Below are positions 1-12,700 of a stretch of 64,000 nucleotides of DNA, piece by piece. The translations under genes were made by a program, and so were the position numbers. The stretch comes from Tribonema minus (Eukaryota > Sar > Xanthophyceae > Tribonematales > Tribonemataceae): positions 496,001 to 560,000 of the forward strand of contig JAFCMP010000035.1 of assembly GCA_017506865.1 (NCBI GenBank), in the 5' to 3' direction. The notes under the pieces are model-generated. The model saw nothing but the letters and a program-made list of their open reading frames with translations. It did not search any database and was not told where the DNA came from. Position 1 is the first letter of the stretch. The number at the start of each line of letters is the position of its first letter.

Positions 1-716
1 GCACGGTATCGCTGAGCACTGCTGCGCGCCACTGATGCGTGACGTGACCGCTGAGCACCGTGCTGTTTGACTGCTGAGCGCTGTGTCTGCGCTCCTGTGC
101 GCCGTGCGCCCGCGGGCGCTGCGTGGTGCACGCTGTCCTGCAGGGAATTCGCACGGTTGCTGCAAGCATGCTGCTTTGCAAGCACGATTCACGTAGCCGA
201 GAGCGCGAGAGCTGATGCACGCATGCTTTGTCGCCAGTGTCTTGAGCCTGCTCAAAGCTTGCGGCGCACCGCAGTATCCTCACGCGTCAAGTCTGTCTGT
301 GCTGGACCTCGCTGAGAATCAGCATGTGTTGCTTCCGGTCTTTTCTTGGGCTCAGCAGTGTACTGCGTGTCCATTGCTTGTGGCACTCGCAGGCACTGCA
401 GAGGGCATGTATTGTGCCTAGAGGGGAAAATCGGAAGACTGAATGAAGCAAGAAATGCGACTGGCACGTCCAAAGTTGCGTTGTCAGATTCATCAGCGCG
501 TCATAGCAGGGCACCCCGCCAGTGCTGCTCCCATGACGGCAGCTTGGCCGTTCTTCACCAACGAACAAGGCTTTGCATTGTCAGGGGGGACTTCATGCGC
601 GTTCTTGCCGCTGCTGCGCTGCCACCGCACAAGCGCTCTCATGCACTCTATTCTGCCATCTACTTCAACAGCAGCGTGTGACTCTCCGCTGCTGGTGACT
701 TCCCCCCCCCCTGCAG
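1..716 (+). other. Intron of CPSF3, cut by window start
   Basis: No exon is visible here. The first recognisable CPSF3 codons start at 717, directly after a C-rich tract and a CTGCAG acceptor. The missing N-terminal metallo-beta-lactamase part of CPSF3 must lie to the left. Short open frames in this stretch look like chance frames of GC-rich DNA. Confidence 0.6.
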
Positions 717-3700
717 GACGACCGTCACCTCATGGCCGCGGAGGTGCCCAGCACGAGCCCCGACGTGCTGATCGTCGAGTCCACGTACGGCGTGCAGGTG
801 AGCGCTTCTGCGTGCGCTGCCGTTCTATCCTCAATTTGAACTTCAAGTATGAGCTCCGACGTGCTGATCGTCGAGTCCACCTACGGCGTGCAGGTGAGCA
901 CGCTGCACATGACTTGACCTTCTGGAACTGAAGTTCAGACTCTGGCACACTGCGGGCCCTGCCTGCATCAGAGGTCAAGTGCGCGGACACGCGGCTCTAG
1001 TACTTTGCGTATGCACGCGTTGCAGAGCCGGGCTTGTCTGTATGGCATGTGTGCGTGTGCTGCACGGACAACGGCAGGCTCCCTCGCAGCATTAGCTGCG
1101 CGTCACAGCCTGTGAGTGCGAATGTGTATGTGCCGCGGCTGTAGCAAGCTCGCTCGCCCGGGTGCAACGTTCGCGTGCGTGCCGCGGCACCAGCAGCGTA
1201 TTGGGCTGACGGAGACAGCGGCGGCGACAGCTGTCCTATCCGTCCCATCATGCGGCGCAGCCCTGTGGCTGAGGGCTACGAAACGGCGAACAGCTTCAGA
1301 GCCCTCGCGCTCAAATGCGTTCCGCTGTCCCAGAGAGTGGCGCGTGGTGACGCGAGCACGAACGCCATCAGCAAGCGCTGGTCGCAGACATCCTTGCATC
1401 CCTAGATCTTCTCGCGCATCGTATATTTTCCGATACTCGGTTTCGGGCGCACTGCCAAGAGTGCCCCGACTGGTTTCAAAAGCGCATTGACAAGCTGAGG
1501 GCTGCCAAGAGGCCCTGCGATCAGCTGGAGCTAGCGCGACCGTCATGCCCTGGTCTAGCCGGCATGGCAGCGCCTAAGAGCGCGCTAGACAAGACATGAG
1601 AAGCAGGGGTTAAGGATTTACCTGTCTTTGGCGCGCTTGGCGCGCAGCTAGTCGCGACGGCGCTCCACCTGATCGCAGGGCCTCTTGGCGGCCCTCAGCT
1701 TGTCAATGCGCTGTTGAAACCAGTCGGGGCACTCTTGGCAGTGCGCCCAAAGCCGACCTTCCCCGGGGAAATGGCGGTGGCAACCGTAGCACTCGTCGCT
1801 GGGAGGTGTCTTGGCCTTGTCGGTCTTGGACTGAAGAGGCGGGCGGCACATGCAATCCTGAGAGCCCAGCCCGTTGCACGTAAAGCGCGCACGCCTGCTG
1901 GGGGGCGGGCAGGCCCAGCACGAGCTGCTTGCCGCCCTACAACGTGGCCTTTTCGGGCATCTGCCCCCTACCCATCCCCCCTGCCCTCCCCCCCTCAATC
2001 ACCAAACACGGCATCGCCGCATGCGCAACGGTATGCGCTGTAAAAGTGTATGCACGGCATCTTCAGCCACTCCCCCCCTCAATCACCCAACACGGCGTCG
2101 CCGGACGCGCCACGGTACGCGCTGCATGTATTTATGCACAGCATCTTCAGCCATGGCGGCGCGCTTTCTCGACTGACCGTCGCCACGCGCGTCAGAGGCT
2201 GCATTCGCAACAGTATGTACTTCTATGCGCAGCATCCCCAGCCATGGCGGCGCATCTCCTTGACTGACCGCCGCCGCGCACGCCAGAGGCTGCATGCGCA
2301 ACGGTGCGTGGTGCATGCATGTATCCACAGCCATGGCGACGCATTCCCTTGACTGACCATCGCTCTGCGCGCGCGCCTCTGCCGCACCGCGCGCGCAGGT
2401 GCACAGCCCGCGCGAGGAGCGCGAGGAACGCTTCACGTCCACGGTCGCGCAGATCGTGCGGCGCGGCGGCCGCTGCCTCATCCCTGTGTTCGCGCTCGGT
2501 GAGTACTCGTCGTCGCGGACTGCTCTGCTCGCGTGCCTGCGACTGCACGCACGGCAATGGCGTGAGACTGGGCACGCTTGAAGTGCGGCGGCAGTGTTGA
2601 AGTAGCGCTTCACGTCCACAGCCGCGCAGATCGTGCGGCGCGGCGGGCGCTCCCTCATCCCCGTGTTCGCGCTCGGTGAATACTTGTCGGTGCGAACTTC
2701 GCGTGCGCGCGCCTGTGGACTACGGGCACGGCGATCTGGAGTGAGGGCAGCTTACGCAAACACTGACAGCCTCAGAGGTCAAATGCATGCGAGCACAACA
2801 TGAAGGGGGAGGGGGGGGGTCGGGCGCGCGCTTGAAGTGTGGCGGCAGTGCTGAGGTTGCACGCCGAGGCCTTTCTGCGCTGCTGCGGCACTGCTCTGAA
2901 AAAGCTGTGCGCGGGCGACAGCGCTGCCGCCGGCGCGCATCGTGCGCGATGGGTGTGCCAACTCTTCTGAGCACGCTGCTTCCTGGAGCATCTGTCAGTG
3001 CCGTCTGCATCCTGTCGCGCTGTGTTGCACACCCTGTGTGTCGGTCAACCCCGAGGCATCCATAGTCTATCGCCTGTCGGCGTGACACGGAGCCCCTAGT
3101 GGGTGACGTCGAGAACTGACGCGAGCCGAACTCACGCGCCGCTGCGTGCAGGGCGCGCGCAGGAGCTGCTGCTGATCCTGGACGAGTACTGGCAGGCGCA
3201 CCCCGACCTGCAGCATATCCCCATCTACTACGCGTCGCGCCTGGCCTCCAAGGTAGGTAGCGCCTGAGAGGTATACCTAGCCCAGTTGTCACATCCAACC
3301 CTAACGTTAACCCAAACCCCGACCTGCAGCACATCTCCATCTACTACGCGTCGCGGCTGGCCTCCAGGGTATGTAGGTAGTGCCTGAGAGGTAGGTAGCC
3401 CAGCTGTCACACCCTTGGTGCCGGCGCATCCCCATGTACGACGTGCAGCAGCTGGCCTCGAATGTAGACAACGCTCCAAAAGGTAGTAGCGCGCCCGTTG
3501 CTGCGGAAACATCATGCAATGTGTCACTGCAATCCGCGCCTCGCGGCTGGCTCCAAGGGAGAGCGCCGCTTTCAAGGTAGGCAGCACGTGCACCGGTCGT
3601 AGCGCACAGCTTGCCTGCAGCGTGCGCAATGGCTGCAGGCGTGACGGCGCTCAACCTGCAGCGATCGTCGATGCTGATGCCAGTGGTGAACGCGCGAGGG

Positions 3701-6700
3701 GGTTTCCATGCCTGCGCTGAGTCGCTTCCAGTTCACTCTCCCACAGCGCGCCTGCCTCGCTGCGGGTTGCTGCGATGTCGTGGCCACGAGGCAGCGGAGA
3801 TGCGCGAGCACGCGCGCTCCGCTGTGATGCCATGCCATTGTTGATTCATGCGCGCCCGCGACTATTTGTTAGGATTGGGGTTAGGACTAGAGTTAGGGTT
3901 AACGCTTTTGCCTGTGCTCACTCCCGTTGACCGGCCACCCTCTGCAGTCTGCCAACATGTCCAAGGCTTCGATGTGGTTTCGCTTGAGTTGATGTGGCAG
4001 GACGGCATGAACTGCCTTGGCGACATCTGTGCCGGGTGCTGTTCGGTGCCTGTACCGTCTGTTCCATCACGTACTGTGAGTCAAAACAGCAGAGTCAAGG
4101 AGCAATTGAGTGGTTCGTGGCAGTGCCGTCTATTTCATCACTCACTGTGAGTCTCAGACAAGCAGCGCAAAGGGACAATCTAGTGATTCACTGCAAGCCT
4201 CGCCCGCTCAATGCTGTGTTGTGTGCTGGCAGCGCCCGAGGCGCGCAAACTCACTTCAACTACTGCGCGCATGTGTCCCTTGCGCTGCAGGCCATCAGGG
4301 TGTACCAGACATACATCAACATGATGAACGCGCACATCCGCCGCCAGATGGACGTATCCAACCCCTTCAAGTTTAAGCACATCACCAACCTCAAGGTGAG
4401 CGGCGGGGCGATTGGTCGCGCCGCGTTGAGTCGCAGTGCTCAGCAACACAGGTCGCATGTGTTCTCACGCAACGAAAGGTCGTTTGGCATCAGATATGGT
4501 GCAACGGGATGGACACGAACTTTGCATGCTCTTTACGACGAATGGTGGACGCGGTGGGCGCTGGTCATCTTAAATGCCCCATTGCTCAGCTGCGTATGAT
4601 ACTGTACCCAAACTACACGTGTGCTGGCTGCGGGAGTGCAATGTGGTGTCGCTGCCTGCTGAGCGCGGAGCTCAACACTGCTGTGCGTCTGGCGCATTCA
4701 GTGCACCCAAACCAAGGCGCAGGCGTGCAGCAGATTGGAGCGGTGTGCCCGTCACCTGCAGCAGCCGCTGTGACAGCCGCAAACGCGGCTGGCCTCGCGC
4801 GCCCCGCGCGTGCACGAGCTGACGGCCCCTCGCGCGCTGCACGCGCCCGCATATATGCATGATGAAATCCGAGCATTATAATATATCACACCTTGACGCA
4901 TCGCATTTGGATGCTTTCAACGAACGCGCGCGCGCGCCCGTACACGCGTTACAATATCATGAACAGTTCTATCACATGAATGCTGTGTGCGGTACACGCG
5001 CGGCGATAGCTCACGGTTCCACTGTATGCCGCGCGCACGGTGCTCAGGGTATCGAGCACTTCCAAGACCTCGGCCCGAGCGTCGTCATGGCCAGCCCCGG
5101 CATGCTCCAGAGCGGCGTCAGCCGACAGCTCTTCGACAGGTACGTGGGCTAGTACGGTGGAACCCGTGATCTCGTCGCCCGCTGGCACGGGCGGCCCTTG
5201 CGCGATGTGCGATGGTGTATAGCTGTGTCATTGCCGATCACATAGGGCGAATGCATTGCATTCCTTCGACAGGTACCTGCGTGGGGGTCACGGGGCGAAA
5301 CCGCAACTCATCCGCCAGCGTCCGTCGTCCTTGCCCGATGCGTGATTATGTGCACTTGTGTCATCACCAATCGCATACAGCGAATGCAGCAGTGCGTCTC
5401 TTTAACAGGTATATGCTGGGGTCACGGAGCAAAACGGCAACTCATTCGCCAGCGCCAACGGTCCTTGCTCGATGCGCGTTGATGCGCAGCTGTGTCATTG
5501 CCGATCGCATGAGGCGAAGCAGCTTTGCGTCTCTTCGACAGGTACGCTGGGGTCACAGAGCAAAACGGCACTTCATCTGCCCTTGGTCGATGCGCGTCGA
5601 TTCACAGCTGTGTCATTGCCGATCGCATGCGGCGAATGCAGCCTGCGCGCTCCAACGTGCGTGGCGTAGTTAAAGTCGCGAGAAGCGGCGAGAGCACGCG
5701 CGCAGCGACTGTATCTACTGTCGCGCATCGAGACCACTGTGTCGTCGTCGTCGGCAGCGGCGTCGCACGTGCGTCCCACGCATGGCGCGGCGACTCTCGG
5801 CACGCGCGCTGAATGGCTTTGCTCTCCGCAGGCTGTATGCCAACGAGCATCCGCCAGCCGCCATGAGCGTCAGCACAACACTTGGCTCACACGCCCTGGC
5901 GTTGGGGTTAGGTTTAAGTCAGGGCTAGGGTCACGGTCAACGTGTGATCAACACCTGACCCGCTGGCCGTATCCGGGGTTTTGCGCAGGCCCTCTCGCAG
6001 GCGCGAGCGAGCCTGCAGGACGCGCGTCCCCTGAAGCGGGCTGCCACCTGAGTCAGTGTCGGGACTAGGGTTAGGGTTAAGATTAGGTGCGCCCCCGCCT
6101 CTTATCCGCGCGTGCGGCTGCTGACCCCGAACGCATCTTGTGACGCGCATGGAGCGTGCAGCTTCGCGATCTCTGCTGTGATCCGCCACTGGCGACTCTG
6201 CCGCTGCGTTTGCAACTTCACTTCATCCATGCTGATTAATTCCCCTGCTTCCCTCCCCCTCCCCCCCCCCCCCCCCCCCCCCTCGTGCATCTCTCGCGTG
6301 GTGCAGGTGGTGCACTGACGACAAAAACGGCGTGCTCATACCCGGGTACAGCGTGGAGGGCACGCTGGCAAAGAAAGTGAGTCACCACCTAGTTTCTTCG
6401 GTTAAAGTGAGAATGAGTTGCAATCGGTCTCAGGTGAACCGCTGCAAGTTGCTTGCGGTTAGAATCAGCATGTATCGTAGAGGTCTAGCCACAGCAAGTG
6501 CTCAGCGCGCTCCGCTCATCGCAAGATGCGCATCGTCATCAGGCGTTGACTCAAGGCCAAGGGCGTCTGCATGCGTCGCGGAGCACGCGGTGCAGTGGTA
6601 TAGGGTTAGGGTTAGGGGCTAACCCTAACCCTAACCCTCGCGAACTAGTCCTCGCTTGCACTTCGCCCTGCCTGCCTGTGGTTTTGCAGCTGACCGGCGT

Positions 6701-9700
6701 CACCTTCTGGTTTCTGCTTGGTGCTGCTGCGATTGTTGAAAGCATGACGGCAACCATCTCTCTGCGCGGCGGCGCCCGTGTCATCGCGCCAGATGCTGTT
6801 TGGGGCATGAACACGGTGCGCGAAGCCCCCCGCCGTCTGACGTGGTCGCACACCAGCGCTGCTCAGCATTGTCCTCCCTTACGCTGTATGATGCGGAATT
6901 CATCAAATAACGCAAGGGCACTGGCGCACTTGCGTCTGCTGAAGTGTGGCTGGGCTAACCAGTGCGATCGGGCAAAGTTGATGCGTGTGTACGCACATGC
7001 CCGTGAGCATGGGGGACCCAGTGGGCAGCCGGTGTCGCTATTTCCGCTTCATTTTGATGCAAGCACCCCCCACTACATACACACCTGAAGCTCTCCGCCT
7101 CATTGCGAAAGACTCACGCGCGATCACACGCTGCGAACGCGCCCTCGCAGATCTTGAGCGGCCCGGACGAGGTGACGCAGCCGGCGTCGCTGTTCTCGCT
7201 TCAACTAGATGCAAGCAACCCCATACCTACATACCTTCATCAAGCTCTCTGTCTGAGTAGAGAAGACTCACGCACGTCGCTGCTGTGCCTGCCCATGCGC
7301 GCGCGCTCTCACGTGTGCGCAGATCCTCAGCAGCCCGGACGAGGTGACATGCCAGCACCCTTACATGCATACCCGAAGCTCTTCGCCTGATCGCGTAAAC
7401 TCACGCGCATTATCCGCCCTGCCCCCGCGTGCGCACGCGCGCTCTCGCAGATCCTCAGCAGCCCGGACGAGGTGACGGGCATGGACGGGCGCATCCGCCC
7501 GCTGCGCTGCGGCGTAGAGTACGTGAGCTTCAGCGCGCACGTCGACTACGTAGAGGTACGTGCGTACGACGTACCATACTTGATCCACCAAGGATAACAC
7601 AACTTTCGGTCAAGAGTGCATACGCCCGCTGCGCTGCGGCGTAGAGTACGTCAGCTTGAGCGCGCACGTCGACCATGTCGAGGTACATGTCGAGGTACAT
7701 GAGTACGATATCATACGTTATGGAAACAGATCAAAAGATCGTAAAGCACAAGGTGACAGGTGTGGTGAGCCGGCAAATTGAATGCCTTCCACCAATCACT
7801 GTGGTCGCCGCTGTTGCAGTCGTTGGCCATGAGTCAAACAGTGCCATCATATCCACCATAGTCAAAAGACTTTCTACTTTATGCTCGAAATTCGTCAGTT
7901 TATAGATGAGATTTTGAGAAAAAGAAAAATTATCACAACCGTGATGCCACTCAAGACAATACAACTATCGATAGAGAGTGCGCGCGCTGTCGCCGCGCTC
8001 TATGAGCACCACCATGCTGCCGCGTACAAAAGGCGATGCGTTCCTCGGTAGCGCAGCGAGAGGGATAAATGCAGGTTTCGGGACCCCAAGAACGGGGGCA
8101 CCGCCGGCTCTGAGAGGGTCTCCCCCCGCAGGAATGAGGTACTAGGTGCGTCATCGTGCTCTCTGCAGCGATGCGCGGGCGCGCGGGGGTCGCGCGCCGA
8201 ACAACAGCGCTCGGCGGCGCTCACTGCTGGCATGCATACTGACAGCAGCGAGGACCGTCGTCTATTATCGTCGTCACTGCGGATGCGCGTCGACTGCATC
8301 AAAGTCCGCTCCCGGTGCACGCGCCATGGGTCGCTGGCGGAGGCGGTGCCAGACGCGAGTGCGGCTCAGGGTTGCGCCCTCAGAAGGAGGCCACATGCAC
8401 AAAGGCCTGATCATACTGTGTACGGCCTCGAGCGCATGTTCAACGAATCGCGTGCTGCGCCGTGGGCGACTGCACCTCGCGCGCTGGCACGGGCAGCAGC
8501 GCGTCATGCGCTGCCTTCGCCTGCGCGCTCTGGAAGCAGTGGCCGTCGGGGTGATGGGCTGTTGCTCGCATCGACTCTGTCCGGACGGTTTGCCACACGG
8601 GAGAAACTGGTCACCGGATTTAGGCTGCTGTTATGAGCGGAAGACCCTCAAGCGTTTGTGATTGTGCGCGAGCCCCACAGCGATGCACCATGTGGGGCCC
8701 GTAGGCCTGCGCCACGAGAGGTGCAGAGAGCGGCCTGGGCGGAATGGGTTTTCTCGATCCACCTTGCGTGCTAAACTTAGGGTTAGGGTTAGGGTAAGGG
8801 TTACGGGCGTTGGCAAACGCCTGGCAGGTGTTGAAACGTCAAGTGCCATGCAGCGCCCAGCATTCTGAGTCGCGACGTCGACCGGTGGCACACTCTGACT
8901 CCCCCCCCCCCCCCCCACACACACGCACATGCACTGCTCTGCAGAACAAGCGGTTCATGGACGCGACGGCGCCCGCCAACATTGTACTCGTGCACGGCGA
9001 AGCCAACGAGATGATGAGGCTCAGGGGCGAGCTGGTGAGTACGTAGGGGTATTTGTTCCCTGTGCTACCTGAATGTATACTTGAAGTATGGTGCATACTC
9101 CTTGAAGATGAGATGATGAGGCTCAGGGGGGAGCTGGTGAGCCTGAGGGGCCACGGGCGTGGCAGCGACGCGCTGCCTCTTTTGCGTACGATGGCTTTGC
9201 GCTGCCTCTTCTTGTAAGACATGCCTCTTCTCTTACCACACCTGATATGACCGTGCGCGGGGCCCTCGTAGGCACTGCGCCCCGCAGTTGTTCCAAAGTG
9301 CGCATGCACCTTGACTGCTAAATTGATGTTACTCCAGAGCGTAAACTGTTGAAGCGCTTTGATGCGGCATCTTCAGCATATACCTGTAACGCAAGTACAC
9401 GTCTTCAGCATGCCAGCAAGCACAGTGCGGGATCGCGCGAGGTCCCGATGGTCGCACGGCTGCTCACGCGGCTGCAGGGCCAGTAAGTGCTGAGACATGC
9501 GCTCAGAATGTATTGGATACCCTCACACGCGGGCGGCTGAGGCGGTGATGCCTGTGCGCGATCGTCCATCGCAGAAGCCTCTCGAGACGTTGCAACGTGA
9601 GCGGTGTTGCAATGCTCAGATGGCCACTGTGACGGGTTGCTCGAACGATGCCAAGCCCTTCTCCGTCTACCGGTCTGATTGAGAGCAATTGTCAGTGCTC

Positions 9701-12700
9701 ATCCAGGCAGCGCGGCGCTGTGCGCTTGACCGCTCTGCCCTGCCAGTATCCCAAAGCGTGCGCTGACTCTTGCCACAATACTCTGCTGCTGCTGCTGCTG
9801 CTGCTGCCGCCGCCGCCGCCGCCGCCGCCGCTGCTGCGCCGCAGGTGCGCAAGTACTCGCGCGTGCCCGCGGCCGAGCGGCCACAGGTGCTGGCGCCGCG
9901 CAACTGCCAGGAGATACGGCTTGAGTTCCACCGCGACAAGGTGCGTGTACGCCGCCGCGCGTTTATCTGCGAGTGCGCTACCGCTACAGCAGTCCGGCGG
10001 CGTGCGCAGATGCGCGGCATGGGCGCGCTGCTGCGAAGCGCGCTGCACGGGCACCACCGTCGCGTAGGCCGCCGTCACCTGCGGCATTCGGTGAAGCGGC
10101 GACACTGTCTGCTGGCAGTACAACGCTTTGACGGAGAGGGTACAGGTGCTGCGGCTGCGGTCGCCGCATCCTCCTGCGCGTTCGCAGCGGCTTGGCGTCC
10201 GCGGCACCGCCCGCCGCGCAGAAGCGCCGTCCGGGCTGCCCCAGCTCGCTGCGAACTGCGACACAGTGTGCGGCACTCACCTGCATGTTGCAACTGCAAG
10301 GCGAGCCGCGACGCTGCGCACCATATGCCCGCCGCGAACGTGCCTTTCAAAAACTTCACACCCAGATTTCTCTCTTCACAACCATGGTCCAGTTTCGCGC
10401 AGCGCAGCTCGCCTGCTGTGCTAGTGCTGCGCCCCCAATCCCCCGCCCCCCCCACCCGCCCCTCTCACGGCACGCGCCGGTTGCGCCCAGTCGACAGCTC
10501 ACGCGCTCCTGTCGGATGCCGTTTTTACCGTTTGTTTTGCCCTACTGCGCTCTTCCCCCCCCCCCCCCCCCCCCCCCGCGTGCGCGTGCAGATGGCCAAG
10601 GCCGTCGGGCGCCTGACGGAGACGCTGCGGCGGCCCGACGCGGCCGCCGTGGGCGCGCTGCTGGTGACCAAGGACTTCAACAACCGCCTCATGGCTCCGG
10701 AGGACCTGGAGACGTACACGCAGCTCAAGGTGCGCGCCCCGCGTGTGCGGGCTCTCTCTGCTGAGCACTGCTGCAATCGTCGACCAAACGCCGTTGAAGG
10801 CAGCGCCAGTGGCCGGTGAAACTGCGTGCACGCGCTGCAGCGGCAAGCGGCGGCGCATGCACTGTTGGCTGCCTGTTGCGTGTGCAGCGCTGCGCGGCGC
10901 GCGTGGTCGGCGTCTCCGCGGTCCGCGGTGAACTGCTGCATGGCGCCGCTCGGGGGGGTCTGCAGGACGGCGCAGCTGCTGCCGGCAGCACGCACAGATG
11001 GCAGTGCGTGGCAGGCTCTCGTCGCGCGTGACACACTGCTTCGGAATGCCGCCGTGCATCAGCATAATTCAGTAGACGGCAGCGCACTCCGCTGGGACAT
11101 GACGTTGCCCACGGTTGGTATCCTGTGCGCCAAGCCTTGACGTGATGTCCACAAACGATGACGTGCCAGCGCGCGCCTGCCCGGCCGCGCCTCGCATGCC
11201 TCGTTGCTAAGTCTGCCCCCGCCCCCCCCCCCCCCCCCCCCGTGCTGCCCCTTGCCACAGGTCGGCGGCGTGCGGCAGTCCCTGCGCGTCCCCTTCTACT
11301 CGTCCTTCGACGCGCTGCGGCTGTACTTTGCGGAGGTGAGGGTTAGGGCTAGGGGTAGTGCTAAGGCGTGGGGCCCACCGTGCTGCCACAGTCAAGCGGC
11401 ACCTTTCGAGCTCCACACCGCACAAGGAACACTTGCATGGGCGTTGTTGAGGCTTGCGCACCAGTGCCATGCTGCCTTGCAGAAACGCAGGCTGCTTGGC
11501 ACCGCAGGGCAGCCGCAAATCCGACAGTTTGAGCTCTGTGCGGGCGCACTGTACAATGTGCTTTTGCAGCATCGGTGCGCCGTGCGCACGGCATCCTCAA
11601 GCGCTTTCGCACGTGTAACATGCCAGCCGCCGGTTTGCGCAACTCACACAAGCTGGGTGCGCCCCGGACAGCACACCAGAGTGGTTTCTGCAAGCACACG
11701 GGGGAATCCATGAACCGTTGTTCAGAGTCAAACTTGAAGTTCATAGTCAATCTTGAAGTTACATCGCTGCACCGGCGTTCGCCTGCGCTCCGCAGGTCTA
11801 CGACGACGTTGTCGTGGAGAAGACGGGCGAGGCAACGGGCCGCATGTCCGTGCACGGCGCCGCCGTCACCGTCGACTACCCGCCCGTGCAGCAGGACGGC
11901 GCCGCCAGGTAATCATCCATGCTCATTAAAAACAAAAATGTCAGTAAACTCGTTGATTGATACACTGTCGACTACCCGCCCGTGCAGCAGAACGGCGCCG
12001 CCAGGTAATCACAAGGTTATTGAAAACAAAATCTTGCCAATTACATACTTTTCAAGTAAGTATTTTTGGTAGATAGAAAACGACAGATAGAAAACAAGAC
12101 GCCGCCAGTTGACCGCAAGCTTGTTAAACAAAATCTGTCACTTAATTGTTACTTCAACAAAATCTGTCAGTTAATTGTTACTTAGCAATGTAGTTCTGGT
12201 AGATGGAAAACAAAGAAAGGTCATGATTCATGATTAGTGCCCGCCCTTCACGCGCGTTCACGTGGTGCGCGTGCTCATCGGTCCTGCCTCCATGCCTCTC
12301 ATCTGGCGACATGGTGGGGGCGAGGGCACCTTCACCGCGTCGCACAGCCAGAACGACGTTGTATTCTTGCCGTACGTTTTGAGATTTCTCCCCAAGGGCC
12401 TCCAAGGACATGTCAGAGGTCACAACCTCATGTAGTGCGAAGATGCAGTCAAAACATAGTTGCAACAACGCGGGGCATTTGCAGCCGACGACCTCGCCCG
12501 TCTACACGCACAGTCCGTCTCGCCTCCAACCCCCCCACCCCCCTAACCCCTGCCCTTCCCCGCCCCCCTCCTCTCCCCGCTTCCCCCCTTGACGTGCAGC
12601 CTCGTCTTCGAGTGGAGCGCGTCGCCCGTCAATGACATGATCGCGGACAGCCTCATAGCGCTGGCCATGCAGGCGCAGACGACGCCGGGCGCGATACGCC

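Noticed and set aside
856-9142. Echo copies as real alternative or duplicated exons
   Set aside because: They repeat only the exon edge, are often mutated, and including them would repeat residues that occur once in CPSF3; the main frame joins cleanly without them.
9440-9486. Possible CPSF3 exon ([10 protein letters not shown]) between 9034 and 9845
   Set aside because: The family sequence joins GEL directly to VRKYSR in phase; the segment lacks a proper GT donor.
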